A stretch of DNA of 7,260 bases from Clostridia bacterium (GTDB lineage: Bacteria; Bacillota; Clostridia; Lachnospirales; CAG-274). The notes under the pieces were generated by a model. That model was not told where the DNA came from and did not search any database. It saw only the letters and a program-made list of their open reading frames with translations. The stretch covers positions 1 to 7,260 of the forward strand of contig JAUNPM010000076.1 of the NCBI GenBank assembly GCA_030536675.1, in the 5' to 3' direction. Both the position numbers and the translations under genes were made by a program. Position 1 is the first letter of the stretch. The number at the start of each line of letters is the position of its first letter. This document shows, piece after piece, positions 1-5,983 of this stretch.

Positions 1-1
1 T

Positions 2-652
2 ATAGAAAGCGAAATATTGGAAAATTCGGTTATTATAGATATGGGCTGCGGTAAAAGTTATCTGACTTTTGCAATGTATCATTATTTTAATATAATCAAT
101 AAAAAAAATGTTGAAATAAGAGGCTATGATCTTAAGAAAGATGTAGTTGAGTATTGTAATGAGCTTTACCAAAGGTTTGGCTTTGACAGACTTAAATTTT
201 ATTGCGAAGATATATCGGGCATTGAAAATACAGATGAGAGAATTTCAATGATAATAACCTTGCATGCCTGTGACACTGCTACGGACTATGCCATATATCA
301 CGGCATAAGGTGGGGGTGCAGAGTAATGATGAATGTGCCCTGCTGTCAGCACGAGCTGTTTCATCAAATGAAAAATGACAGTATGAATATTATGCTTAAG
401 CACGGTATTATTAAGGAAAGGTTTGCAGCCCTGCTTACTGATTCGTTAAGAGCCCAAATTATTGAATTAATGGGATATAAGGTTCAGGTAATGGAGTTTA
501 TTGACATTGAGGATACTCCCAAAAATATTATGATAAGGTCTGTTAAAACAGGAAGAAAGGGAAATAAAGCATTAAAGGAAGATGTTGAAAGGATAATTAA
601 GGAGTATAATATAAAGCCGACACTTTACAGGCTTTTGGAGGATAGGCTTTAA
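2..652 (+). CDS. Class I SAM-dependent methyltransferase, 3' part (5' end outside window)
   Basis: The frame is open from the left edge, so the TTG at 17 is internal and the real start lies upstream; 216 residues are visible. The visible part starts just before the SAM-binding site. Motif I reads IIDMGCGKSYLT, with D13, G15 and G17 of the visible fragment, and D43 in GYDLKKD is the likely ribose-binding acid. Downstream come LHACDTATDYAI (from residue 87) and VPCCQHEL (from residue 112), whose adjacent cysteines are typical of the Methyltransf_32 type (relatives of METTL25/GSTCD). From memory of clostridial relatives of roughly 390 residues, 170 or more N-terminal residues are missing. The substrate is unknown; the family also includes RNA- and protein-modifying members. 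It is a cytoplasmic enzyme with no membrane segment, and its gene is followed by hairpins that probably end transcription. Confidence 0.88.
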   Translation: MESEILENSVIIDMGCGKSYLTFAMYHYFNIINKKNVEIRGYDLKKDVVEYCNELYQRFGFDRLKFYCEDISGIENTDERISMIITLHACDTATDYAIYHGIRWGCRVMMNVPCCQHELFHQMKNDSMNIMLKHGIIKERFAALLTDSLRAQIIELMGYKVQVMEFIDIEDTPKNIMIRSVKTGRKGNKALKEDVERIIKEYNIKPTLYRLLEDRL

Positions 653-655
653 AGG

Positions 656-682
656 AAAGGGGCGGTCAGTGATCGTCCCTTT
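656..682 (+). terminator. Hairpin immediately after the methyltransferase gene
   Basis: A 12-bp stem (656-667 with 671-682, two G-U pairs) closes a 3-nt loop, starting 3 nt after the stop codon. The lower stem is AAAGGG/CCCTTT, so its 3' side ends in TTT, followed by GTT. The U-tract is short, so termination may be partial here. Confidence 0.6.
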
Positions 683-700
683 GTTATGAAAAAATATATG

Positions 701-740
701 TAAAGGAATGAAACAGCTTAAAAACTGTTTTATTTTTTTA
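701..740 (+). terminator. Second, AU-rich terminator-like hairpin
   Basis: Positions 701-716 pair with 725-740 over 16 bp (three G-U pairs) around an 8-nt loop. The core is AAACAG/CTGTTT, and a run of seven T (733-739) forms the descending side. It lies in tandem with the hairpin at 656-682 and upstream of the next promoter, so it probably insulates the oxidoreductase gene from readthrough. Confidence 0.6.
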
Positions 741-773
741 AAAAATTGGGGGTATGTGCTGTTATGAGGTTGG

Positions 774-793
774 AAAAAAATTTTTTAAAAAAA
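774..793 (+). promoter_or_regulatory. A7-T6-A7 tract upstream of the oxidoreductase promoter (UP-like or curved DNA)
   Basis: Seven A, six T and seven A lie in a row about 15 bp upstream of the -35 box, roughly -69 to -50 relative to the expected start site. A-tracts there are known to bend DNA and to contact the RNA polymerase alpha subunit C-terminal domain. The activating role is inferred. Confidence 0.4.
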
Positions 794-799
794 GTTTGA

Positions 800-818
800 T
801 GTAACTATTGACATTACA
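800..818. promoter_or_regulatory. Operator candidate 1 (TGTAA-N9-TTACA)
   Basis: TGTAA (800-804) and TTACA (814-818) form a dyad separated by 9 bp, and the -35 box lies within its spacer. It has the same half-sites and spacing as the dyad at 842-860, exactly 42 bp away. A protein bound here would block RNA polymerase contact with the -35 box. Confidence 0.5.
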
Positions 819-836
819 ACTAAGCTGTGATATTAT
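808..836 (+). promoter_or_regulatory. Sigma-A promoter of the NAD(P)-binding oxidoreductase gene
   Basis: The -35 box TTGACA (808-813) is a perfect consensus match, the spacer is 17 bp, and the -10 box is TATTAT (831-836, five of six). The start site is expected near 843, giving a leader of about 42 nt. Such a strong promoter on a lone gene, overlaid by dyads, implies repression in the resting state. Confidence 0.85.
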
Positions 837-865
837 ATTGTTGTAATGATAAATATTACAACAAT
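837..865. promoter_or_regulatory. Operator candidate 2: perfect 11-bp inverted repeat over the transcription start
   Basis: ATTGTTGTAAT (837-847) is exactly inverted at 855-865 across a 7-bp spacer, with TGTAA-N9-TTACA at its core (842-860). The expected start site (about 843) falls inside the left arm, so most of that arm would not be transcribed. This favours a DNA operator over an RNA hairpin. Size and symmetry would suit a dimeric MarR/HxlR/TetR-type repressor; which one is unknown, and none is encoded in this window. Confidence 0.7.
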
Positions 866-884
866 AAACAGGAGGTAATTGATT

Positions 885-1514
885 ATGAAAATCGCAGTAA
901 TTTGTGCAAACGGAAAAGAAGGAAGATTAATAGTTAAAGAGTGTATTGAAAGAGGCTTTGATGTAACTGCATTTGCCAGAGGTGAAAACAAGAGCGAAGC
1001 AAAGAAATTTATTTCAAAGGACTTATTTGAAATTACAAAAGATGATCTAAAGGGCTTTGATGTTGTGGCAGACGCTTTTGGTGCTTGGACAGAGGAAACT
1101 CTTCATTTGCACAGTAAGTCATTAAAGCATTTATGTGATGTTTTAAGCGGAAGTGAAGCAAGGCTTATTGTTGTTGGGGGAGCAGGCAGTCTTTATGTAA
1201 ACAAAGAGCATACATTACAGGTAAAGGACGGTAAGGATTTTCCCGATGTATTTAAGCCTCTTGCAAATGCAATGGGTAAAGCTCTTGACGAATTAAGAGA
1301 AAGAAATGATGTTAAGTGGACATACATAAGCCCCGCAGGTGATTTCCAGGCTGATGGTGAAAAAACGGGCAATTACATTTTAGGAGGAGAAGAGCTTACT
1401 CTTAATGAAAAGGGAGAAAGCGTAATAAGCTACAGTGACTATGCATTGGCTTTTGTTGATGAAATTGAAAAGGGAAAGCACATAAAAGAGAGAATAAGCG
1501 TAGTAAGAAAATAA
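885..1514 (+). CDS. NAD(P)-binding oxidoreductase, NmrA/YwnB-like atypical SDR
   Basis: This 209-residue protein has a single Rossmann domain. The N-terminal strand-turn-helix MKIAVICANGKEGRLIV carries the dinucleotide-binding turn with G10 and G13; C7 replaces the usual first glycine. R32 after the second strand suggests NADP(H). VVGGAGS (96-102) and YISPAGDF (147-154) match the NAD(P)H-binding COG2910 group (B. subtilis YwnB-like), as does the C-terminal stretch TLNEKGESVISYSDYA. The SDR Tyr-x-x-x-Lys catalytic pair is not evident, so it may reduce a small quinone-like substrate or act as a redox sensor; this is inferred from the family. ATG 885 is chosen over TTG 879 because GGAGG (871-875) is 9 nt from 885 but only 3 nt from 879. 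It is a single-gene unit with its own operators and terminator, which suggests induction by a specific stress or compound. Confidence 0.9.
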   Translation: MKIAVICANGKEGRLIVKECIERGFDVTAFARGENKSEAKKFISKDLFEITKDDLKGFDVVADAFGAWTEETLHLHSKSLKHLCDVLSGSEARLIVVGGAGSLYVNKEHTLQVKDGKDFPDVFKPLANAMGKALDELRERNDVKWTYISPAGDFQADGEKTGNYILGGEELTLNEKGESVISYSDYALAFVDEIEKGKHIKERISVVRK

Positions 1515-1582
1515 CTAAAAGTACTTATCTTTAATTTGGCATTTTATTAAATATTATGCACATTAAAGGCAAAAGAAAGCAT

Positions 1583-1618
1583 AAAAGACTCAAACCTTTG
1601 TTGGAATGAGTCTTTTTT
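1583..1618 (+). terminator. Rho-independent terminator of the oxidoreductase gene
   Basis: AAAAGACTCA (1583-1592) pairs perfectly with TGAGTCTTTT (1607-1616) around a 14-nt loop, with a run of six T at 1613-1618. The hairpin begins about 70 nt after the stop codon. Confidence 0.88.
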
Positions 1619-1753
1619 ATTTGGGCACAATGAAAGGGTTTCTTTAGTTCAACATATGAAAAACGGTGTTATATTGTTTATGATTTATTTACTCACCAAT
1701 TTGTTGTGAAAAAAATTACTTTATTTCTTTGTTTGCAATATTAAATATTATTA
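1619..1753. other. AT-rich spacer without a recognisable gene
   Basis: I see no start codon with a usable ribosome binding site, no stable hairpin and no RNA gene here. It separates the oxidoreductase unit from the peptidase operon. A small inverted repeat, CAATA (1736-1740) with TATTG (1752-1756), touches the following -35 box but is too short and AT-rich to call an operator. Confidence 0.5.
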
Positions 1754-1782
1754 TTGAAAAAAATCCTAAATAGGGTTATACT
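1754..1782 (+). promoter_or_regulatory. Sigma-A promoter of the pepP-map operon
   Basis: TTGAAA (1754-1759) and TATACT (1777-1782) are separated by 17 bp, each five of six matches to consensus. Transcription should start near 1789. That leaves a leader of only about 17 nt before the GTG at 1806, just enough to hold the GGAG at 1794-1797. It also rules out the in-frame TTG at 1788 as start codon. Confidence 0.8.
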
Positions 1783-1805
1783 AATCTTTGATTGGAGTGA
1801 TAAGA

Positions 1806-3053
1806 GTGAACAATAATTTTTTCGGCGAAAACAGAATGAAATTGTTTAATGAAATGAAGGATAATTCGGCAGCCGTATTTTTCAGCGGCAGGGCACCTAA
1901 AAAAATAGGTGACGAAAATTATGCCTTTACACCTGACAGAAATTTTTATTATATGACGGGTATTGACAGAGAAAACATAATTGTTGTAATGTATAAGAAG
2001 GACGGCACGGAGGAAACAACTGCTTTTATTGAAAGATATGATGAGGTAAAGGCAAAGTGGGTAGGCGCCGTAATGCTTCCCGATGAAGTGAAAAAGGTGA
2101 GCGGTATTGAAAATATTTCGTATATAGATGAGTTTGATGAAATTTTCGGTTCACTTATGTTTAACAAGAGAATCGAAAATGTTTATATGGACTTTGAAAA
2201 CAGAAATTTTAAAAGGGAAAAGGAAGGCTTTGATATTGCTGAAAGAATTATGAAAAATTATCCTTATGTTAATTTTATAAATGCTTATAATATTGTTGCC
2301 GAGTTCAGAATGATAAAAAATGAAAGTGAAATAAAGAAAATAGAAAAGGCAATTGACATAACGGAAAAGGGCATATATGCTATGATGAAAAATGCAAGGG
2401 CAGGTATGGCTGAATATGAAATAGAGGCATATTTTGACTTTGAGCTTAAAAGAAACGGCGTAAAGGATCACGCCTTTAAATCAATTGCCGCAAGCGGTAA
2501 AAACGGTACGATTCTTCATTATTCCAAAAATGACGGCATTACAAATGACGGAGAGCTTATATTGTTTGACGTAGGCGCACAGTGGGAGTATTATAACGGA
2601 GATATAACAAGGACATTTCCCGTAAACGGCAGGTTTACGAAAAGGCAGAAGGAAATATACAACATTGTGCTGGAGGGTCAGAAGAAGGTCATAGACGCTG
2701 TAAGACCGGGACTGCCCTTTAAAAGAATGAATGAAATACTTAAGGAGCATTACGCCCAAGAGCTTAAAAAAATCGGTCTTATTAATGAGGACAGTGAAGT
2801 GGCAAAATATTATTATCACGGAGTAAGTCATATGCTGGGGCTTGAAACTCACGATGCAGGCAGACACAATGAAGGTGTGCTTAAAGAGGGTATGGTATTT
2901 ACAGTGGAACCGGGACTTTATATTGAAGAAGAAAATATCGGAATAAGAATAGAGGACAATGTTGTTGTGACAAAAGACGGATGCAGAGTTCTTTCAAAGA
3001 ATATTATAAAAACCGTTGATGAAATAGAAAAATTTATGTCAGGTGACAAATAA
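1806..3053 (+). CDS. pepP: Xaa-Pro aminopeptidase (aminopeptidase P, M24B family)
   Basis: A cytoplasmic dinuclear-metal peptidase that removes an N-terminal residue ahead of proline. The 415-residue protein has an aminopeptidase P N-terminal domain (about residues 4-130, with FTPDRNFYYMTGI) and a C-terminal pita-bread catalytic domain (about 165-400). All five metal ligands are present: D255 (FDVGAQ), D266 (NGDITRTF), H342 (SHMLGLETHD), E368 (TVEPGLY) and E383 (IRIEDN). H238 and H349 match the catalytic histidines of E. coli PepP. The loop between the two glutamates is shorter than in E. coli (15 versus 23 residues). GTG 1806 is chosen because GGAG (1794-1797) is 8 nt upstream and the promoter excludes TTG 1788; ATG 1836 is a less likely alternative. 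It is the first gene of the operon, and its stop overlaps the next start (TAATG). A prolidase (PepQ) is the main alternative, made less likely by the complete N-terminal domain. Confidence 0.93.
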   Translation: MNNNFFGENRMKLFNEMKDNSAAVFFSGRAPKKIGDENYAFTPDRNFYYMTGIDRENIIVVMYKKDGTEETTAFIERYDEVKAKWVGAVMLPDEVKKVSGIENISYIDEFDEIFGSLMFNKRIENVYMDFENRNFKREKEGFDIAERIMKNYPYVNFINAYNIVAEFRMIKNESEIKKIEKAIDITEKGIYAMMKNARAGMAEYEIEAYFDFELKRNGVKDHAFKSIAASGKNGTILHYSKNDGITNDGELILFDVGAQWEYYNGDITRTFPVNGRFTKRQKEIYNIVLEGQKKVIDAVRPGLPFKRMNEILKEHYAQELKKIGLINEDSEVAKYYYHGVSHMLGLETHDAGRHNEGVLKEGMVFTVEPGLYIEEENIGIRIEDNVVVTKDGCRVLSKNIIKTVDEIEKFMSGDK

Positions 3054-3742
3054 TGATAAAAAGCGAAACAGAGCTTTATGCTCCCGTTAAAAATTATTTT
3101 TCAAATATGGGCTTTAAGGTGGACGCAGAGGTACGTGACTGCGACATTACGGCAAAAAAGGATAACATTGTTGTTATATGTGAGCTTAAAAGAGGCTTTA
3201 CAATTGAGCTTATGTATCAGCTTGTTGAAAGAAAAAAGCTAACGCCCTATGTTTATGCCGTAATACCAAGACCAAAGAATATGGGAAACAGAGCCTTTAA
3301 AAAGAAAATAGAGCTTTTAAAGGCTCTTGACTGCGGCTTGCTTGTTGTGTTAAACTCCACAAAAAGAGTAGATCTTGTCCTTGAACCCAGAGGTGAGGAC
3401 ACAAGTGCAAAAAAATACAGGCGCAGAGGTCTTGAAAAAGAAATAAGCACAAGAAAAATGTCACTTAACATTGGCGGACAGTCAAAAAGAAAAATTGTGA
3501 CGGCTCATAAGGAAAGCCTTATTGCCGCCCTTTGCTACATAGAAAAATTCGGAAGCATAAAGACAAGAGATTGCAGGGAAAACATAAGAAATGTTGTAAA
3601 GAGAAATCATTACAATTACTTTGTAAGGCTTGAAAGAGGAGTATACACAATGAATGAAAGTGCAAAGACCCTCCTTTGTGACGATGATTATAAGGATATA
3701 GTTGAATATTACAGAAAAGAGGTTGAATTATGTTTAAAATAG
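3053..3742 (+). CDS. DUF2161-family protein with PD-(D/E)XK nuclease-like core
   Basis: This 229-residue protein resembles the DUF2161 (COG5482) family of putative PD-(D/E)XK phosphodiesterases. The nuclease-like core spans about residues 5-115: an N-terminal helix starting ETELY (E7), then D31 in RDCDITAKK and E44-L-K46 in VICELKRG, matching D-(X)n-ExK with all acidic and lysine residues kept. After a basic linker (about 115-145), the C-terminal part (about 150-215) with NHYNYFVRLERGVYTM looks like a small winged-helix-type domain seen in this family. No biochemical function is firmly established for the family that I know of; nucleic acid binding or cleavage is inference. The start codon overlaps the pepP stop by 1 nt, with AGGTGA (3041-3046) as ribosome binding site inside pepP. 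The 3' end overlaps map by 13 nt, so all three are probably translated together. Confidence 0.85.
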   Translation: MIKSETELYAPVKNYFSNMGFKVDAEVRDCDITAKKDNIVVICELKRGFTIELMYQLVERKKLTPYVYAVIPRPKNMGNRAFKKKIELLKALDCGLLVVLNSTKRVDLVLEPRGEDTSAKKYRRRGLEKEISTRKMSLNIGGQSKRKIVTAHKESLIAALCYIEKFGSIKTRDCRENIRNVVKRNHYNYFVRLERGVYTMNESAKTLLCDDDYKDIVEYYRKEVELCLK

Positions 3743-4623
3743 GAAGAAATGATAGGTGCTGGTGCGGTTCGGGAAGAAAATATAAAACCTGCCACGAAAG
3801 AAGCGACGAGGAAAATCTTAAAAAATTTGTGGAGGAGGCATATCCTATGCCCGACAGAAGGCTTATACTTTCTCCCGAACAAATTGAAGGAGTGAGAAAA
3901 AGCGCCAAGGTTTCAGTTGCCATAATGGACGCTCTCGATGAATTTGTAAAAGAGGGAGTAACAACGGAGGATATCGATGACCTGGTTTATGAAATGACAA
4001 CAGAGGCAGGGGGAATATGTGCGCCCTATAAATACGGTGACTTTCCAAAGCACTGCTGCACATCAATAAACAATGTTGTGTGCCACGGAATACCAAGCAA
4101 AAAAGATGTGTTAAAGAGCGGAGATATTGTAAATGTAGATGTGACTACAATTTTAAACGGCTATTATTCAGATATGAGCAGAATGTATATGATAGGCAAT
4201 GTAAGCGACGAGGCAAGAAAGCTTGTTGAGGTCACAAAGGAGTGTATGATGGCGGGAATTGCCGCAGTTAAGCCTTACAGACCTGTAGGAGATATAGGAA
4301 ATGTTATAAATGACATTGCCGATAAAAACGGATACGGCGTTGTAAGAGCATTGTGTGGTCACGGAGTGGGACTTGAATTTCACGACGACCCCATTGTAAA
4401 TCATTACAGAACAAACAAAAAGTCAATGATAATGGTACCCGGTATGATGTTTACCGTTGAGCCGATGATAAACAAGGGAACCTGGGACTGCAATGTTTCA
4501 AGTGTTGACGGCTGGACAGTCACAACGGCAGACGGAAGTCTTTCAGCCCAATGGGAGCATACTGTGCTTGTGACAGAAGAGGGCTGTGAAATAATAACAA
4601 TTAATAAGGATCAATATATTTAA
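3730..4623 (+). CDS. map: Type I methionine aminopeptidase with N-terminal SEC-C zinc motif
   Basis: It removes the initiator methionine from nascent proteins. Residues 1-25 hold a SEC-C motif (C10-x-C12-x8-C21-H22), a predicted zinc knuckle; the catalytic M24A domain covers roughly 45-297. All metal ligands are present: D137 (VNVDVT), D148 (YYSDMSRMY), H211 (CGHGVGLEFHDDP), E244 (FTVEPM) and E276 (QWEHTV). H119 (VCHGIPS) and H218 complete the active site. Residue numbers run about 40 above E. coli MetAP, equal to the N-terminal extension. By analogy with zinc-finger extensions of eukaryotic MetAP1, the SEC-C part may guide the enzyme to the ribosome; this is inference. The start lies inside the DUF2161 gene (13-nt overlap), with GAGG at 3719-3722. 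Many Clostridia carry a shorter map in the ribosomal protein region, so this may be a second copy; the window cannot show that. Confidence 0.96.
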   Translation: MFKIGRNDRCWCGSGRKYKTCHERSDEENLKKFVEEAYPMPDRRLILSPEQIEGVRKSAKVSVAIMDALDEFVKEGVTTEDIDDLVYEMTTEAGGICAPYKYGDFPKHCCTSINNVVCHGIPSKKDVLKSGDIVNVDVTTILNGYYSDMSRMYMIGNVSDEARKLVEVTKECMMAGIAAVKPYRPVGDIGNVINDIADKNGYGVVRALCGHGVGLEFHDDPIVNHYRTNKKSMIMVPGMMFTVEPMINKGTWDCNVSSVDGWTVTTADGSLSAQWEHTVLVTEEGCEIITINKDQYI

Positions 4624-4634
4624 GGCTTAAATAT
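4616..4634. repeat. Perfect 9-bp palindrome over the map stop codon
   Basis: ATATTTAAG (4616-4624) is exactly inverted at 4626-4634 around a single G, covering the TAA of map. With so small a centre it would make only a short RNA hairpin, and no T-run follows, so it is not a terminator. It could be a protein site or processing point between map and the hydrolase gene, or chance in AT-rich DNA. Confidence 0.35.
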
Positions 4635-4655
4635 GTGTAAAAGGAGAGAATTGAT

Positions 4656-5453
4656 ATGATAAATATATGGAATGGTGAACCCTTAGGCTACAATAAGGAA
4701 TATGATACCGAGCAAAATTTAAATAAACCTCAGCTTGAGGAGTTTGTAATAAATGACGGAAATAAGCACAGCTGCTTTCTCATAATCCCGGGAGGCGGCT
4801 ACGATCACCTTTCAAATCACGAGGGTGCAAACGTGGCAAAAAAATTAAATGAAATGGGTATTAGTGCTTTTGTGCTATATTACAGAACCGCTCCATATTC
4901 ACACCCAATATATTTATGGGACAGTAAAAGAGCAATGAGATACATAAGATATAATGCAGAAAAGTACAACATATACAGTGACAAAATAGGTGTAATGGGC
5001 TTTAGTGCAGGGGGACATCTTGCTTGTATGACTGCTGAAAATTATGACAAATACGAATATGATTTCATTGATGAAGCGGACAAGGTTTCAGCAAGACCAG
5101 ACGCACTTTGTATGTGCTATCCCGTTGTAAGCGTCTTTGAGGAAATATCACATAAAAGATCCTCCGAAAATTTATGCGGAAGGGATACAGAGCTTAAAAA
5201 AGCTCTTTCAGGTGAAAGAGCCGTAAGGGAAAATATGCCCCCTGTTTTTATATGGCATACATTTGAGGACAAGAGCGTTGACTGCAGAAATTCTCTTGAA
5301 ATGGGTGCTGCCCTTAAGGCAAAGGGACAGCCCTTTGAAATGCACATATTTACAGAGGGAAAGCACGGACTTGATCTTGCCGAAGGCATAGACGGTGCGG
5401 GAGAATGGTTTAAGCTGTTTATTAAATGGGTAAAGAGAAACAAATTTATGTAG
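4656..5453 (+). CDS. Alpha/beta hydrolase, esterase-like (Aes/COG0657 type)
   Basis: This 265-residue cytoplasmic serine hydrolase shows the complete machinery. The oxyanion motif IPGGGY starts at residue 44 (G46-G48), the nucleophile elbow GFSAGG holds S117, the acid is D205 in HTFEDKSV and the base is H237 in GKHGLDL. The layout matches the esterase/acetyl-xylan-esterase-like branch of COG0657 hydrolases, which cleave short acyl or acetyl esters. The true substrate is unknown, and no signal peptide is visible, so polymer degradation outside the cell is unlikely. A ribosome binding site (AAGGAG, 4641-4646) is 9 nt upstream of the ATG. It lies 32 nt after map, without a clear promoter or terminator between, so it should be cotranscribed. 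A dipeptidyl-peptidase-like (S9) activity cannot be excluded, but the N-terminal beta-propeller of that group is absent. Confidence 0.88.
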   Translation: MINIWNGEPLGYNKEYDTEQNLNKPQLEEFVINDGNKHSCFLIIPGGGYDHLSNHEGANVAKKLNEMGISAFVLYYRTAPYSHPIYLWDSKRAMRYIRYNAEKYNIYSDKIGVMGFSAGGHLACMTAENYDKYEYDFIDEADKVSARPDALCMCYPVVSVFEEISHKRSSENLCGRDTELKKALSGERAVRENMPPVFIWHTFEDKSVDCRNSLEMGAALKAKGQPFEMHIFTEGKHGLDLAEGIDGAGEWFKLFIKWVKRNKFM

Positions 5454-5506
5454 TAAACAAAAATTGTCACGGCTTTAAAAGGTCTTGTTGTCTGCAGGGA
5501 GAGAAT

Positions 5507-5965
5507 ATGGAAATAATAAAAATAAATGAAAACAAGAAAAAATATATTGACCTGCTCCTCCTTGCAGACGAGCAGGAAAATATGATAGACAAATATATTG
5601 AAAGAGGAGATATGTACATATTAAAGGAAGAGGGCAGAGCAATAGGCTGCTGTGTTGTGACTAAAGAAGGGGAAGGCATATACGAAATAAAAAATTTAGC
5701 TGTTATTGAGGAAAGGCAAAAAATGGGCTATGGCAAAAGGCTCATTGAATTTGTGGAGGAGAATTACAGGGATTGCAGTACCCTATATGTTGGCACAGGG
5801 GAAAGTGATATGACACTGCCGTTTTATGAAAAATGCGGTTTTGTAATATCTCATAGGATAAAAGACTTTTTTACGGACAATTATGACAAGCCTATAATTG
5901 AAAACGGCGTTTGTCTTAAGGATATGGTGGTTTTAAAAAAGCTGTTAAATAATAAAAAACAATAA
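5507..5965 (+). CDS. GNAT-family N-acetyltransferase (YvbK-like)
   Basis: The 152-residue protein is a single GNAT domain that transfers an acetyl group from acetyl-CoA to an amine. The central strand YEIKNLAV (59-66) leads into the pyrophosphate-binding loop Q71-K-M-G74-Y-G76-K77, and FYEKCGF forms the usual C-terminal motif. The tail, with DFFTDNYDKPIIENG followed by LKDMVVL, recalls B. subtilis YvbK and its relatives; the acceptor is unknown. The frame is open back to an ATG at 5426 inside the hydrolase gene. The ATG at 5507 is preferred because it has a GGGAG site (5497-5501) 5 nt upstream and begins at the domain's first strand (MEIIKI). It is the last gene of the operon, 53 nt after the hydrolase. 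Confidence 0.88.
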   Translation: MEIIKINENKKKYIDLLLLADEQENMIDKYIERGDMYILKEEGRAIGCCVVTKEGEGIYEIKNLAVIEERQKMGYGKRLIEFVEENYRDCSTLYVGTGESDMTLPFYEKCGFVISHRIKDFFTDNYDKPIIENGVCLKDMVVLKKLLNNKKQ

Positions 5966-5983
5966 AAAAGCATAAAATGTTAC

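Noticed and set aside
800..860. GlnR/TnrA nitrogen-control sites
   Set aside because: The half-sites resemble TGTNA/TNACA, but the spacer is 9 rather than 7 bp in both copies.
837..865. Riboswitch or attenuator hairpin in the oxidoreductase leader
   Set aside because: The expected transcription start lies within the left arm, so the full stem would not be present in the RNA.
879..887. TTG at 879 as start of the oxidoreductase
   Set aside because: It lies only 3 nt after GGAGG, while ATG 885 has the ideal 9-nt spacing and gives the family's usual MKIAV start.
2151..2867. Two long - strand open frames opposite pepP
   Set aside because: They are hydrophobic and low in complexity, lack family motifs and are explained by the well-supported + strand peptidase.
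3053..3742. Restriction endonuclease or anti-phage nuclease
   Set aside because: The PD-(D/E)XK signature alone is shared by many non-defence families; there is no methylase, helicase or other defence partner, and the neighbours are peptidases.
5426..5506. ATG at 5426 as start of the acetyltransferase, overlapping the hydrolase
   Set aside because: The extra 27 residues do not resemble a GNAT N terminus, and ATG 5507 has its own GGGAG site and begins at the first strand of the fold.
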